This document shows, one piece after another, positions 20,950 through 33,589 of a DNA stretch of 64,000 bases; the stretch's first letter is position 1, and the number at the start of each line of letters is the position of its first letter. The DNA lies in assembly GCA_000149265.1 (NCBI GenBank), contig CH002875.1:64514-128513 (forward strand), read 5' to 3'. Source of the stretch: Ciona savignyi. Taxonomy: Eukaryota > Chordata > Ascidiacea > Phlebobranchia > Cionidae. The position numbers and the translations under genes were made by a program. The notes beneath the pieces are model-generated. The model did no database searches, had not been told where the DNA came from, and was given only the letters and a program-made list of their open reading frames with translations.

Positions 20950-22735
20950 ATGTCTCGCATTTTATTACTTAAGTCACGTCCCGCCGATATGATCACAGGC
21001 ATACAATGCTTCAGAACCGATGCACATAGCACGTTTGAAGGTTCCGACAGCTTTATGGGTATAAAGTCACGTTTGGTCAATGCAATAATAAGCGGGTTTT
21101 CTGCTGAAAAGAACGACGTCGCTGCAGTTAAGACATTAACACAAGCGCGTCTATATTTGGCGAGAAGTTAGCTGTAATTTGGTAAATTTTACAATCAAAT
21201 ATGTCCGAATTTCGTTGTGATGTCGCTGTAGACTGCATTAAGCAAGCTAGTGGTGTGGCCGACCGCAGACAAATTCTAAATATTTTAAGAATGATGTTTG
21301 ACGCACCAGCCGAGATTAATCAATAGGCATATGCGAGACGGCGCCAGTCTGTTTGCTTGATGTTGGGAAATTCTTTGATGACTATTCGGCGGTGTTCGCT
21401 CGAAAAGCGGCGAGACCCTTTGGACATCACCTGCTAAATCAATTTGAAGTAACTAGTTTTCGGAAGTGAGCATATGTACGGCCGGTCTTACAGACACGCT
21501 TGCGATCTGGCCGACAAATGTTTTTTTATCTTTGCAGTCAGCATACGCCCCCAAGACTTTTGAGAAACAAATAACTGTCCGCCAACGCTCAATCATGTTT
21601 CTGAATCCGACCCAAGCCCATTCGCAGCTCCACAAACCGTAATCTAAAGGCGCAGGGTTCGTTACCAGTCGCTGTCCATCCTCGGTCTTGACCTTGGAGC
21701 TATTTTACGGAATTATCTGAGTCTATGGATAATTTATTTAATTAAAACAAAATGTTGCAGTGTCTCTAATTTCAGCAACACAAAGTTTCGACCAATGTAA
21801 TATACCGATTGCCTATGTTATATAGGCTAAACACATATATATGTGATTTTCTATTTTAGGGGAAAACACGAAAGATTATCGTATCTATATTTAATGCTCG
21901 TTTTCTAAAGCACATAAGGATATACTCCCCATTTGTAAATGCATTTTGTAAATCCAAGTTAACATTATGTTTCAGTTTAATGTTTTTGTATTGTATTGTT
22001 TGGGAGGATAAGAAAAGAACTTGGTTATTATAGTGTTTATTAAATATATGGATATAACTGTATAGTCGAAAAATTAAGTTTTAAATTTCTTAAAACCAAT
22101 TGTTTTATAATGTTCTCATTACAAGTCAAACCCTGTACGATCGTACAAAGCTCACTTTGATTTACAAAGCATATATATTAAGTTAATGCGCAAACACGGC
22201 TCTATGACAAATGTGTACAGGCTATGCGAAACATATTTTCACAAACTAAATATTTATATTTTCTCGACAATGAAAAAGGCCAATAAGCGTGTTTAATAAG
22301 TCCACCGCCCGAGAACCGCGGTGCGCCATAACACCACATGACACTTTAAGTTCCCACAATTTCTACTCTTTTTCGCTACTCGGATGCATTCCAGACTTTT
22401 GATTGCTGCGAGCTCGTGATAGGCTGTACGAAGGAGTGGAAAGTACACCAGATTCTGCACGTGTTGACTCAACGGAGAAATTCCACTGAGCAGCTGCCCG
22501 ACATTAAAAATGACCTTGTAATTGGTGTTGTTGATCGTTTCTGTGACCCAATAAAACACGAAAAACAGGACATGTCCGTCGTTTTGACATTATTATTTTT
22601 TGTTTTCTTGATTGTTATTTATAATCTGCTATTTTGTATTTTCGAGGGACAAAAACGTGATGAAGTCGGTATCACAGAGAACAAAAACATATAAATCGGA
22701 AATATACACTGAGTCCATTTATTAGTTTCAATAAA
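20950..22735 (+). other. Cluster of coding-like ORFs with a terminal exon candidate
   Basis: Three plus-strand frames look more codon-like than the background. One is 20950-21171 (73 residues, ending TLTQARLYLARS). A second is 21201-21326 (41 residues, MSEFRCDVAVDCIKQ start, ATG with A at -3). The third is a terminal frame from about 22396 to 22694, preceded by an attccag acceptor. That third frame encodes a Cys-containing segment (CCELVIGCTKEW), a strong membrane helix (VVLTLLFFVFLIVIYNLLF) and a short charged tail. It is followed by AATAAA at 22730-22735, 35 bases after the stop. Whether these belong to one gene is not established, and no family is recognised. Confidence 0.3.
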
Positions 22736-22739
22736 AGTG

Positions 22740-23747
22740 TTACACTTTTAGTCGAGGTTCTCGATAACCTGTAGTCAGCAGCTCTCAACGGTGTGTATAA
22801 AATGCTTGTATTCACTTAAGCAGCATAAAAACACAACTACACTGAAACACACTATAACAGGTCATACAAAATCAAATAAGCGGTAAAGTCTAACGGTTTT
22901 TAGTGGGAAAGATAAAGACAAAAGCGACAGGTTATTATTATTAAAGAGATGAATACGAGGCAATCATAAAGTAATCAATGCACGCACCAAAATCACGCAT
23001 TGTAACAAAAGTTTATTTTAAATTAACATATTTAAGATAAATATTTGTTGAACCATAATTGCTTTAAACTTAATGCCGTTCAGGTTGGTTCGAATTTTCG
23101 TAATTCTATATTTTCGGCTTCAGAGTACCGTTTTTCATCGCAATTCAAGCTAGCATCATACTAATCAAGTTAACATCTAAAATGTTTATTACCCTGTCAG
23201 TCACGCTACCCAATTGGGTGTGTTTTGTTGTGTAACAATGAGGAATTTCACCAGTCTTGGTACAGTTTGTAACATGATGTGTTAGGCTTTACAGTACACC
23301 AAGGATTTCGTTTTGCTGCGTACAGTTTTGTTAAAACTTAGTGAAGCTAATTTAAATAAAAATGTGCAAAAAATATCAAGTGTGTGTCTTAAGACGTCTT
23401 ATTTTATGATTTAAACTGCAGCTTCGCAAGTCCCATAGTTTACAAACAGCAAGAAACGATAAGGACGAAAGTAGGAAAACAGCACACTGAAATGAAGTTC
23501 AGAGCATTGAAGTTAGTTTTAAACATGGGGTTGGAGTTAAGGTAGGTTCTGGGTTAAGATTAATGTTTAGGGTATGGGTTAAAATTAGCTGGAATAGTTT
23601 TAATAAGCAGTTTCCCCCCTTCCCGCTTTCCCACCTTTCAGTGTTGCGTTTCAGGCCAAAGTCGGTTACATAATGTGATGATAAAAAAGAAGTCTCAGTC
23701 TAAACTTTGTAGCAATAAAACAAAAAATGGCCGCATCAGATATATAT
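22740..23747. other. Intergenic with possible small MITE
   Basis: At about 23478-23645 telomere-like GGGTTA-rich sequence, similar to that at 2468-2532, is flanked by weak inverted 'cactgaaa' motifs. Nothing else is identifiable. Confidence 0.4.
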
Positions 23748-23995
23748 GATAGGATATTCATGTTTATCTCCGTGAATGGGAAAACCAAGGAGGTTAACAC
23801 ACGGGCATCGTTGGGTTACGGAGCTATTGCATTGTGTTGTGTATGGTTTGGTAGAACTCATTAATCCGTTGGGTCCAGGCAATGTCCGTAAAGTGCCTTT
23901 CCCAAGGAAACAACCGACTAGCTAGCGATCAGTTTCGCACCTGCAACCTTTCGACTGAAAAGCGACGCACTTAACTGCTAGACCAACGGGCCGGA
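23748..23995 (-). repeat. tRNA-derived SINE, near full length
   Basis: Minus orientation. The tail is ataggatattcatgtttatc and the head ends ctagaccaacgggccgga. A- and B-box-like blocks are readable in reverse complement (ggtctagcagttaagtgcg; ggttgcaggtgcgaaactg). Confidence 0.9.
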
Positions 23996-23999
23996 CAAG

Positions 24000-26900
24000 A
24001 ACAATCAACGGGCCATCAGAAGAATGAAAGTGCCGAAGGTGACCGACCTATGAAATATGGTTAATTCTAAGGGTCATTCTTGAATTTCATTATCTAAAAT
24101 GAACTTTCTCTAAGTAAAGTCTGAATTATATTTTCTACTTTCTCCTAATTTTCTAAGTAAAAGTACTATTTTTTATTGGAGTCACTTTTCATAAAATATA
24201 TGGGGCGTCTGTTAACGATATATGGCACTGAGTTAAACACATTTTTTTAATGCTTATTTAATATAAATTTCATAAGCTTAAGGTGACTATATAATAACAT
24301 GTTATGTAGTTTGGTTTAGTTTATTTTTTGCATCTTTTTTATGTTAATGAAAAAAATAGTTCAGTTTAAAACAAAAAATAACAAAAAAACGCAAAGACTA
24401 GTGGTTAAAACTCGCCAGTTACAGATTCCTAAAAAACACAATTAAATAATGTGATAAAAAAATTAATAGTAGATCAAGTTGACTATATAAAAACATATGT
24501 TCTTTAGTTGTTTTTTTTTCACCTACTTTATACTAATAAAAAAGATGCTTTTAAAAAAGATACATAGAACAGTTGAACTAGAGTGGTTACAAATTGTCAA
24601 CAGTTTCTTGGTCAGATGTTGTAAAGCCGCAAAGACAGATTTCTTAAAACAATGGTAGGAGGTAGGCCTTACATAATGTGATGAAAATTGTTAGTACAAA
24701 TATGTTATCAGTTCCTTTCATTAAAACTGCAGTGGTTTTTAAAGTTACTAAGCCAAACAGTAGGTCTTTAAACAGCACATTTGTAGGCCCCAAATTGTAG
24801 GCGTCCAATGTAAGCCATACAGAACTAAAACAACATACTGTTTGATCTAATGCCTCATTTTTTGATCGTGAAATGCTATAAATACATTTTCTCATATGTG
24901 AATTATAATAAATTTTGGAGTAAAAACCTGTTTTGAGTCCATCTCTGACACCGACCTGCACAATCGTAATTGGTGGACATTGCTTATTATGCACCTGGAT
25001 TATAGAGGATTGTAAAGGGGACCGTAAACTACTGATCAATGAGGGAACATCTACATCTTCTCATTTGTAAATTATTGTTCGGTTTATTTTTCTCATTTTA
25101 AAATAATATGAAGGCAGCAGTTGTTGGCATTGTCAAGAGACGCGTCTAAAAAGTTAAATAACCCTTTGGTTCTTAATTAGAAAAATGATCGATTTCCCTA
25201 CTTTTTAATATACCTTTAATTTAAAAGCTTTTAAGTGTTTATATTTTAAATGCTATAAACTGTGAGTTTCGTTTAATATGGATCTGAAGTTAGGCAACTT
25301 AGACCTGCCAGACTTTTGTAAGCAGTTTTTAAAATATCTTTTATTGGTTTTAAAAATTTCCCGCAATGAAAGGTGGACAATTAGACTTGATCATTAATGT
25401 ACGACGGGGAATGTTATAATGATATATCTATTACACGCAGTAAACTGTACTGTGCAATGAAAACAAATAACATGTTAACTTAAATATAGGGAATTGGCAT
25501 TTTAAGTAGAAAATAACACCGAATATTTACAAAGGAAAAATAGAGGTAAAGTAAAAACGTTTAGAAAATTTGGCTCAAACGTCAAATAATGCTGATATGG
25601 CAAATTGACAAGAGCGGCATGCTTTAAAATTTTGACCATTATTCCATTTCGGTTGGATAATACATCAAGGTCGCGACCTTGAGACATATGTCTGTATTAA
25701 TGATGTGATAGGAGATAAAGTGTTGGCCTTGTAATTTTTCCCCTCGTCCTTCGTTTGACTCCTTGGGGACAATGGCAGTTTTTTGGTCGTCTTAAGTCTA
25801 CACGACCATCAAATTTGGCATCGATACGAAGCAAAAGCTCGAGCGACGTTGCTCTCCTTGCCTTTGCTTGCTCGCAACTGGGCTTGGAAAATCTTCAGAT
25901 TTTTTTTGGTATTTCTAGATCTTGATTTTGTTCTTTACCGCAGTTCTGAGCTCGATGAATTGTGGTTTTGTAGTGATTCAGTTTGACTTTGCATATTTTT
26001 TTTCTTTGGCTGAGTTAGCTGCTCAATCCAAAGTGTTTTCGAGGATATGGTCCAAAGTTAGAAAGCGCAAATATTTATAGAACGTTTCGAAGGGAAATCC
26101 CGTGTTAAGTAAGATTGCGCAACCTGAAAAGAAGCGTGTGCGGGCAAGTCTGAGCAAGTCCCAACCAAGAGAAAAAAGCATACGTGCCCTAATAGCGTGG
26201 GATGGAATGTGAGCTACGCACTCGACAAACATTCTTTCGCAATTTACCACATGCCCGAGAACGGTTATTTTATTTATTTGGTTCTGAAAAAATACATTTG
26301 TAGAACTTATGACTTCAGATGGCATTTAATAAGAACATGCATGGCAATGCAATTAATTTTGTTTTGTTGTTTACTTGTTTTTCCCTCGTGTTTTAAAACA
26401 CACTGTTTTGACTTATATTGTGTATTAAACCAGTATTATGTATTAACCGTTTATGTGCGCTGAATGGTAGACATATTTAGTATCCTCAATCTATGATCCG
26501 TTTAAAATGTTACGGGCTTTCCGCTGCGTCATAGCGACACACTATTTATATATGTTTTTACCGAATTTAATCGCTTTAATTGGACAGAATAAAAAAACGG
26601 AGTTTAGCGCTTGTGGCTCAGTGAATTATCCGTATAAAACTACTTTTGATACGTCATAACCATCGAATCGCCAGTCAGCTGTAAAATCTTTTTGACAGTT
26701 GTCTTTGTTGAAAGGGGTCACGTGTTTGGTTACGGTACTTGACAAGTAGTTCGACGAGGTAAACAGGAACGGTTGCCAGAGCGCGGTGTAAATATGGACA
26801 CGTGTAGATCCACTGTCCCGTGTCTGGCTTAGCAACCAAATTTGATGGACGAACATACCACCAAATATGTGGCTACGTACCCGCTGACTTTCCAGTACGA

Positions 26901-28320
26901 TAAGTACCACGTATTATAAGAGAGGCATGCTTATTAGCTTCATTATTAAACGTCTAAAACTAGGCGAGTTTCGAGATACGTGCTAAACCACATTTACTAA
27001 TCACATCGCAAAGAATGTTAAATAGTTAAAAGTTAAATTGACATGTATTGTGTATTGATTACTATCGTGTTGTCGTCTTAACCTTTTTAACGATTTAACC
27101 GCAAATGGCAGCTCTAGTACAATTGACGCCCAAGAGCAAATGGCTACACTGAATAACCATGAATTCAATCCATTCTTTTAATTTGTGCAAATCCTATTTA
27201 ACTCGCTGGGAATTCCAAATACGCAACAGCATCCGTTGTTCCCACCATTGTTGGTAAATCGATAGCATTCCATTCATAGTTGACTCATGTCGTTTAGTTT
27301 ACACCGCCCACCCGTTTAAATATTTTTATGTTTTAACTATTAGCAATCATGCCCTAGCTCTATTGACACAAATAAAACTTTTTTATTTTGCTTTTTGTTT
27401 AAAAAAAAGATGTAATATGTGGATCTTACGCTTGTATGAGCAACATTAAATGTCCTATGTGTATCTTGCACTTTTCGACGTATTAGGTCCAGCACGAAGT
27501 GGTGGTTGCTCTGAAATGTTTGAAATGCCACAGGTAGCCGATTATAGGCACGCGGTATTTCGACTATGGCCGTGATTGTTACGACTGCCGATTTACCCAC
27601 CCCTATAAACTTTGAACACTTCTCTTAAATTCGTTCGGTTTGAATAGCTCTTTGGTTCGATAGCGTATTTATTGCCATGTTTACTTTACCACTTTACACA
27701 TACCGCAACTGTTGTTAACTTAACATTCTACCTACCACCTACACACCCGCCGGTTATTATTTTAACCTTATACCTACTTGGATATTGCATTTTTGTACAA
27801 ATTAACAATACACAAATCACAACAGGGTATTTTGTATTGATGCAACTCAAAAAGGGCAATACAAATGTAATAAATCGATGCAACGTGAGTAAGACATAAT
27901 ATGAATACGAGGCTGAAACAAACACAAACTAAAATATTTCAAAAATCGGTGCCATAAATCGTTGAGTTACAGCATCGACGGAATGAGTAACTTTGCAGAG
28001 AACAATGGCGGGTTCTGAGAAAAGAATAAAATGATTAAAAAGTTGCAAACATTAGGTGGTAAACTCCTCCGCATCAATATAAGCTTGGTTAGATAAAGTA
28101 AAAACAAACTTTAGTTGTTTTTTTCCTTTTTGACATGGGCTTTCGTTATTTCACCGACGATAAAACATGATAAAGTTAAGTACAGGTTTTGCAATATATA
28201 TCTTTCAAACCATGTTAATACGGTTATAGACCTATATACTTGCATAACATATTTATTTACCTCGACAAGAATGTTGATGTGTGAAGATTTTCAATAGAAC
28301 AAGCTGCCATATTTTTTTCG
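24000..28320. other. Intergenic with unassigned coding-like minus-strand frames
   Basis: No gene is recognised. Minus-strand frames at 24644-25039, 26023-26325, 26626-26910 and 27340-27600 are GC-richer than their surroundings but have no identifiable domain. The first includes a short block resembling the start of HMG-CoA lyase (see findings). Confidence 0.35.
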
Positions 28321-28324
28321 CAAG

Positions 28325-28970
28325 TCATTCCCTCCTCAGCCTTTTGAGTCCTCGAGTTTTTCTTGCGAGTTTTTGGCAGTAACGATTATTTTCGTTTTTC
28401 TTCTTTTTGTAGATATCTACATACACTAAAGCCACAAAAACCATAGCATAAACTCGCATGTGGAGTGCACGGCTGTACGTGTACAAACTTCTACAGTTTT
28501 TAATAGAAGTATCGTAATCAGTGGCGGTTTGCAGTTGGTGGTCAAAATATACAAGGGTTTTGTACACTGTAAATGTTCTTAACCACCTGTCAAGCTTCCC
28601 GTCCTCGGTCAAACGCTCTTGCTACATTGCTTTCCTTGCATTTGGACCGAGAATTGGTCCTTTCTAACATCGTAAGGCCAACCTTAGACACTCTATCACG
28701 AACTAAGTCCACATTTAAGCGGATGCTTAGCATTCTAGTAGTTTAAAGTCTTCAATTCTTTGACAAAAACAGACAGGTTTGAGTTCGTAGGTGATCAATT
28801 TCCTCCTCCAGCACTTTGTTTTTCCCGAGTTCCAGCGCACGGCTTAGAACCCTTGCTGAACGAGGCCCATCTTCGCAGTAAAAGTTGTACAAACGAACAC
28901 AGCTCTTTACAGTAAAGGTTTTCGCAGCAAGTGAGGTGACGCAACAGCGCGTCCCTTGTATTTATAGACG
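28325..28970 (-). other. Candidate unknown gene next to gap, with TATA box
   Basis: Reading leftwards from the gap, a TATAAATA box lies near 28955-28965. A frame without ATG runs to about 28755 and includes a charged, Leu-containing segment (ALELGKNKVLEEEIDHLR). Four codons containing two stops follow, and the same frame then reopens with an ATG (MLSIRLNVDLVRDRV). A third frame at 28325-28612 encodes a membrane-like stretch (MRVYAMVFVALVYVDIY) and a Lys/Arg-rich end. These could be exons of one gene, a decayed gene, or chance. No homologue is recognised. Confidence 0.25.
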
Positions 28971-28989
28971 TTTCCTGTCACGCGGTAAA

Positions 28990-29983
28990 NNNNNNNNNNN
29001 NNNNNNNNNNNNNNNNNNNNNNNNNNNNNNNNNNNNNNNNNNNNNNNNNNNNNNNNNNNNNNNNNNNNNNNNNNNNNNNNNNNNNNNNNNNNNNNNNNNN
29101 NNNNNNNNNNNNNNNNNNNNNNNNNNNNNNNNNNNNNNNNNNNNNNNNNNNNNNNNNNNNNNNNNNNNNNNNNNNNNNNNNNNNNNNNNNNNNNNNNNNN
29201 NNNNNNNNNNNNNNNNNNNNNNNNNNNNNNNNNNNNNNNNNNNNNNNNNNNNNNNNNNNNNNNNNNNNNNNNNNNNNNNNNNNNNNNNNNNNNNNNNNNN
29301 NNNNNNNNNNNNNNNNNNNNNNNNNNNNNNNNNNNNNNNNNNNNNNNNNNNNNNNNNNNNNNNNNNNNNNNNNNNNNNNNNNNNNNNNNNNNNNNNNNNN
29401 NNNNNNNNNNNNNNNNNNNNNNNNNNNNNNNNNNNNNNNNNNNNNNNNNNNNNNNNNNNNNNNNNNNNNNNNNNNNNNNNNNNNNNNNNNNNNNNNNNNN
29501 NNNNNNNNNNNNNNNNNNNNNNNNNNNNNNNNNNNNNNNNNNNNNNNNNNNNNNNNNNNNNNNNNNNNNNNNNNNNNNNNNNNNNNNNNNNNNNNNNNNN
29601 NNNNNNNNNNNNNNNNNNNNNNNNNNNNNNNNNNNNNNNNNNNNNNNNNNNNNNNNNNNNNNNNNNNNNNNNNNNNNNNNNNNNNNNNNNNNNNNNNNNN
29701 NNNNNNNNNNNNNNNNNNNNNNNNNNNNNNNNNNNNNNNNNNNNNNNNNNNNNNNNNNNNNNNNNNNNNNNNNNNNNNNNNNNNNNNNNNNNNNNNNNNN
29801 NNNNNNNNNNNNNNNNNNNNNNNNNNNNNNNNNNNNNNNNNNNNNNNNNNNNNNNNNNNNNNNNNNNNNNNNNNNNNNNNNNNNNNNNNNNNNNNNNNNN
29901 NNNNNNNNNNNNNNNNNNNNNNNNNNNNNNNNNNNNNNNNNNNNNNNNNNNNNNNNNNNNNNNNNNNNNNNNNNNNNNNNNNN
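28990..29983. other. Assembly gap (994 N)
   Basis: Run of N. Open frames reported across it are artefacts of untranslated N codons. Any 5' part of the candidate minus-strand gene at 28.3-28.97 kb would be hidden here. Confidence 1.
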
Positions 29984-31865
29984 TCTGTGCAAAGGCGCCT
30001 TAATAATTTACATTCATAAAAAAAGTAAGAAAAGAACTCGTTTCCAATTAAAACAATGTAAGGATAATTCACTGGATTAAAAATACAAAAAAACAATTTT
30101 ACTATAGATATAAAAACTTATTTCACTGGTAAAGCAACCCGGCCTTTTGCAAAAATAAAGAAACCCGCCTTTTGCAAAAATTGAGTCTGAAGTTATGCAA
30201 CCTCCAGCGCGTGTGTTATTATTATGTGGTTTTGTTTTTATTATTATTGCTTACAAAATGTTGCATCAGCACAATATGTTTGTGTCACCACTTACCAGTA
30301 CTCTGGTACATAGTTGCAACAGACTTTGTTTTGAAAATAAACGGAAAATTAATCGACATGTTACTCCTTTATTCCACCTAACGGTTATCTTTCGCAAAAT
30401 AGTTCTAAAACCCCCTTTCGCGCGTTTTCATTATTTAATGGGTTTGGTTTGGCGTTATATTTTGAATTTGGTTTGGCGTTACTGTCTCAATACTCTATGT
30501 TGCTATGTTGTACCTTTTTTTATACAAATCAAAGCGGTTGTTGGAGAATGACATTGGGAGTTCTGCGATCGCAACAATTACTGGGTATTTGAAAGTTCCG
30601 GGACTGAGCAACAATAACTGGCCACAATATTATAGTCCTTAAGATTGTAAATCAGGGAGGATATAATGCTTATCCCTGTTGGTGGGAGTACAGGGCAAAT
30701 GACCACGATAGTTTGTGCGCACAGTCAGGTGACTGTAGATATTGCAATGTGTTTTATATGATATAAATATGCCTACTGGTATAGTTGTGGTATATTAATA
30801 ACTACTCGTATTAATCCACAAGGATCAAGATTGACTAATTGACCCCCCCAAACTACACAACCGATTTATCCTAAATTTTATAGGTGTTTGTACCCTATAA
30901 CCTAAATAAAAGACATAGCAACAATTCTTTCATAACAGTTCATAACAGTCCAATTAAGTTGTTTTCTACAATTCAGATGTTTTGGATGCTCTCATCTTGT
31001 ATAAATCATAAAAGGTTCAATTTAAAAGCCGCCATACTGATTCAAGATTACATTTACATATTTATTTTGTTAAAAAACTATGATTTTGTGTGGTAGGATT
31101 TTGAGAGATAGGGAGAATAATTGGTTGATCGCCTCCTTACCGGATTTTTATTATCTGTTCCGCACAAAAAAGGATCTATTTAAGTGGAAAAACAGTTGTA
31201 TCCGATCTTGGCGGGAACACTAGGGATCTAGTTCGAAAATATAAATTTACCATTTATATAACTTCTGATTGGTGAAAGGTATAGTTATACTGATAATTAG
31301 CAATCGGACAGACAACAGTTTTCAATCAGATATACTTACAACTTGGATAGAATGCACTTTGACGAGGCGATAACGACACACGATGTAAAATAGAGTTATT
31401 ATAATGGTTGTTTGTAGATTTACTACATTGTCCAATTAAATCATATACTTGTTTCGTTGAAATTAAACTGCGTTAAAACAATACGCATGCGATACTAGAA
31501 CTACAGTGAAAATACAACATAAAATATTTATAACTCTGATACATTTCATGCAGTTTTTCTTCGGAACAAATTTGCAGGGCCTATTTTTGTTACTTTACAT
31601 CAAAATGGAATTTTGGTGAAAGGACATCAGCGCATGCGAAACTGATAACGCAACCAATTTCTTTTTGTACCAAACAATAAATACTTTTAAAAAAACAATT
31701 TAGTTATACTAAATAAATGGTACACATAAATGTCACAATATACACAGTTTCGAATTATATATTTTACTTTTCTATTTTGCAATACTTAAGCTGTAAATAT
31801 GCCAGGTTAATACACGGAGTACAATATAAGGTGTTATAGTTGTAAGAAGATGCATCGCTGGTAGG
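29984..31865. other. Intergenic, 3' of CRIP-A
   Basis: AT-rich. Short local tandem duplications occur at 30138-30182 (two ~28-bp units with 'ccttttgcaaaaa') and 30443-30480. A frame at 30195-30551 begins with a signal-anchor-like stretch (MQPPARVLLLCGFVFIII) but has no recognisable downstream exon. Confidence 0.4.
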
Positions 31866-33587
31866 CTACTTTTTGCTATTGGTGTCATACGAATGACTCT
31901 CTGTACCTCCATGGCCAAAACCTGGTAGAATAAAAATGTTTTTAGTGGTGTTTAATTACAATTGTAGTAAATTCCAGTGGAAAACATACGCTGTGTAATA
32001 AAAAAGGATATTATAGGATGATCACGTTTTTTCAGTTATCCACAACAAACAGGCGTGTATAAACACGGACATCCGTCGAAATACCTCGTGCTGACAGGCG
32101 AGCCAATTGTTGGTACATGCGTGTACCAACAAGCGTACACGCAACCGGTATACATGGTATGCAAATTAATTACGCCAAATAATGTACATATTAGGTTGGA
32201 TTACCTTTGGGGCCGAATAGAGCGGAATAGCAGGGTATGTTGCAGTATGGCTTATCGTCGTGCTGAAACAAAAATAATTTAACCGGATAAATGGAAATAA
32301 AAATCTGCCCCTATAAATTGGGTAAATTTGGCTACCTTGCTTCCACTACAACACAAACAGCCTTGCATAAGAACTGGGTTAACAAATCAATTTTTAATTT
32401 CAACAAAATAATATGAATATTGATATATAGACAAATAGTTTTTATGTGACAGTTTATTTATTTGGAAATTCACTTTAGGGATATAGGTGTAAATGTCGTT
32501 ATAAATGTGCATCCATGCTAGTTAGGAAAAATGATAAACGAATAGTTTTAATCAGCGTAACCAGCCAACCCGTAAAAAACTTGAACGCTTGACAGGAACC
32601 AACCCTCTTACGACCAAGTGCCGAGGCGATAAAGATTAAAATAGAAGTCCCTTGACAGTCTGCTTACTCAAGGTCGAAAGAAATGTCGGATTATTCTGAC
32701 TTGGAACTTTGCGTATTCTATTATTATTGAAATCGATCCATTAAGTGGACTATGGGTGCGATCCATCCAAAGCATGTATAATTACGGGTATTCAGTGAAA
32801 CGTTCAATGTGATTATCCAATGCGCGCGGTAAAGTAAAAACACTGCGGAAAAGGCCAGGATCACCTAAAATTGTGATCCAGTAAAATACTAGGGATATTT
32901 CGTATTTTAGTCGATTTTTTTCATATCGACCCCATGGGCAGGATTTTATACAAAAACAATTGGTGGAGTAAAGGTCAGGCAAAAATGCTGCAGTTTACGA
33001 GGTTTGTCGATCGATACATATGATTTCGCATAGACTTGTGCCACAATATCGACATCATTTTAACCACTTACTATTTACATACAATAAAGGACCCTGTCAT
33101 ATAACCTATTCACCTCAGAAAGCTTCCCAGGAATCAATGTCTTTTTGCATTTCTCACATCGCAAGCACGGCTTGTGCCACGTCTTCTTTATAGCAGTGAT
33201 TTTCTCAGCTATGTGAATGGTATTAATAGTAATTTATTAGTGTATATGTTTTGGATTGGCTACTGGTTGATTCCATAGCTGGAAAAAACTTATCGTTTAA
33301 TTTTTTAATGTGATTTACATCGAAACAGCTTAATCCAACAGTATCCCTCTTTCTCCGCACTTAATGTGCAGAAACAGCACCAACTTATTGAAGCAAAACG
33401 AAAGTATTCAATCAATTAAAGCCTACAGCAGAACCATAATGAATGGTTGATACATGAAAGGTGCCCAGGCCGATTCTTATCGGAACAAGTGGCTTTTAGC
33501 CTACATAAGAGAATTTAGCCCTCAAGGCGCTTGTTAATACGTACCAAAGTAAACAGTTTTCCCACATCCAGCACACTTCTCTGACAT
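31866..33587 (-). CDS. CRIP-type single-LIM protein, complete (CRIP-A)
   Basis: Four exons in frame, 83 residues: 33545-33587, 33114-33208, 32205-32262 and 31866-31921, with GT/AG junctions (the exon 2 donor is gtgaat). The LIM zinc-binding pattern is readable: [32 protein letters not shown], followed by the Gly-rich tail [11 protein letters not shown] typical of cysteine-rich intestinal protein. The C-terminus is seven residues longer than CRIP-B (DTNSKK end), and exon 2 carries LIPGKLSE where CRIP1 has TSGGHAE. Intron positions and phases are the same as in CRIP-B, so the two are ancient paralogues. CRIPs are small zinc proteins thought to act as adaptors in the cytoplasm and nucleus; the partner here is unknown. 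Confidence 0.93.
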
Positions 33588-33589
33588 CG

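Noticed and set aside
28885..30096. 360-370 codon open frames on both strands
   Set aside because: They consist almost wholly of N from the assembly gap.
30195..30551. 118-codon frame with a signal-anchor-like start
   Set aside because: No downstream exons or family features; ends in low-complexity repeats.
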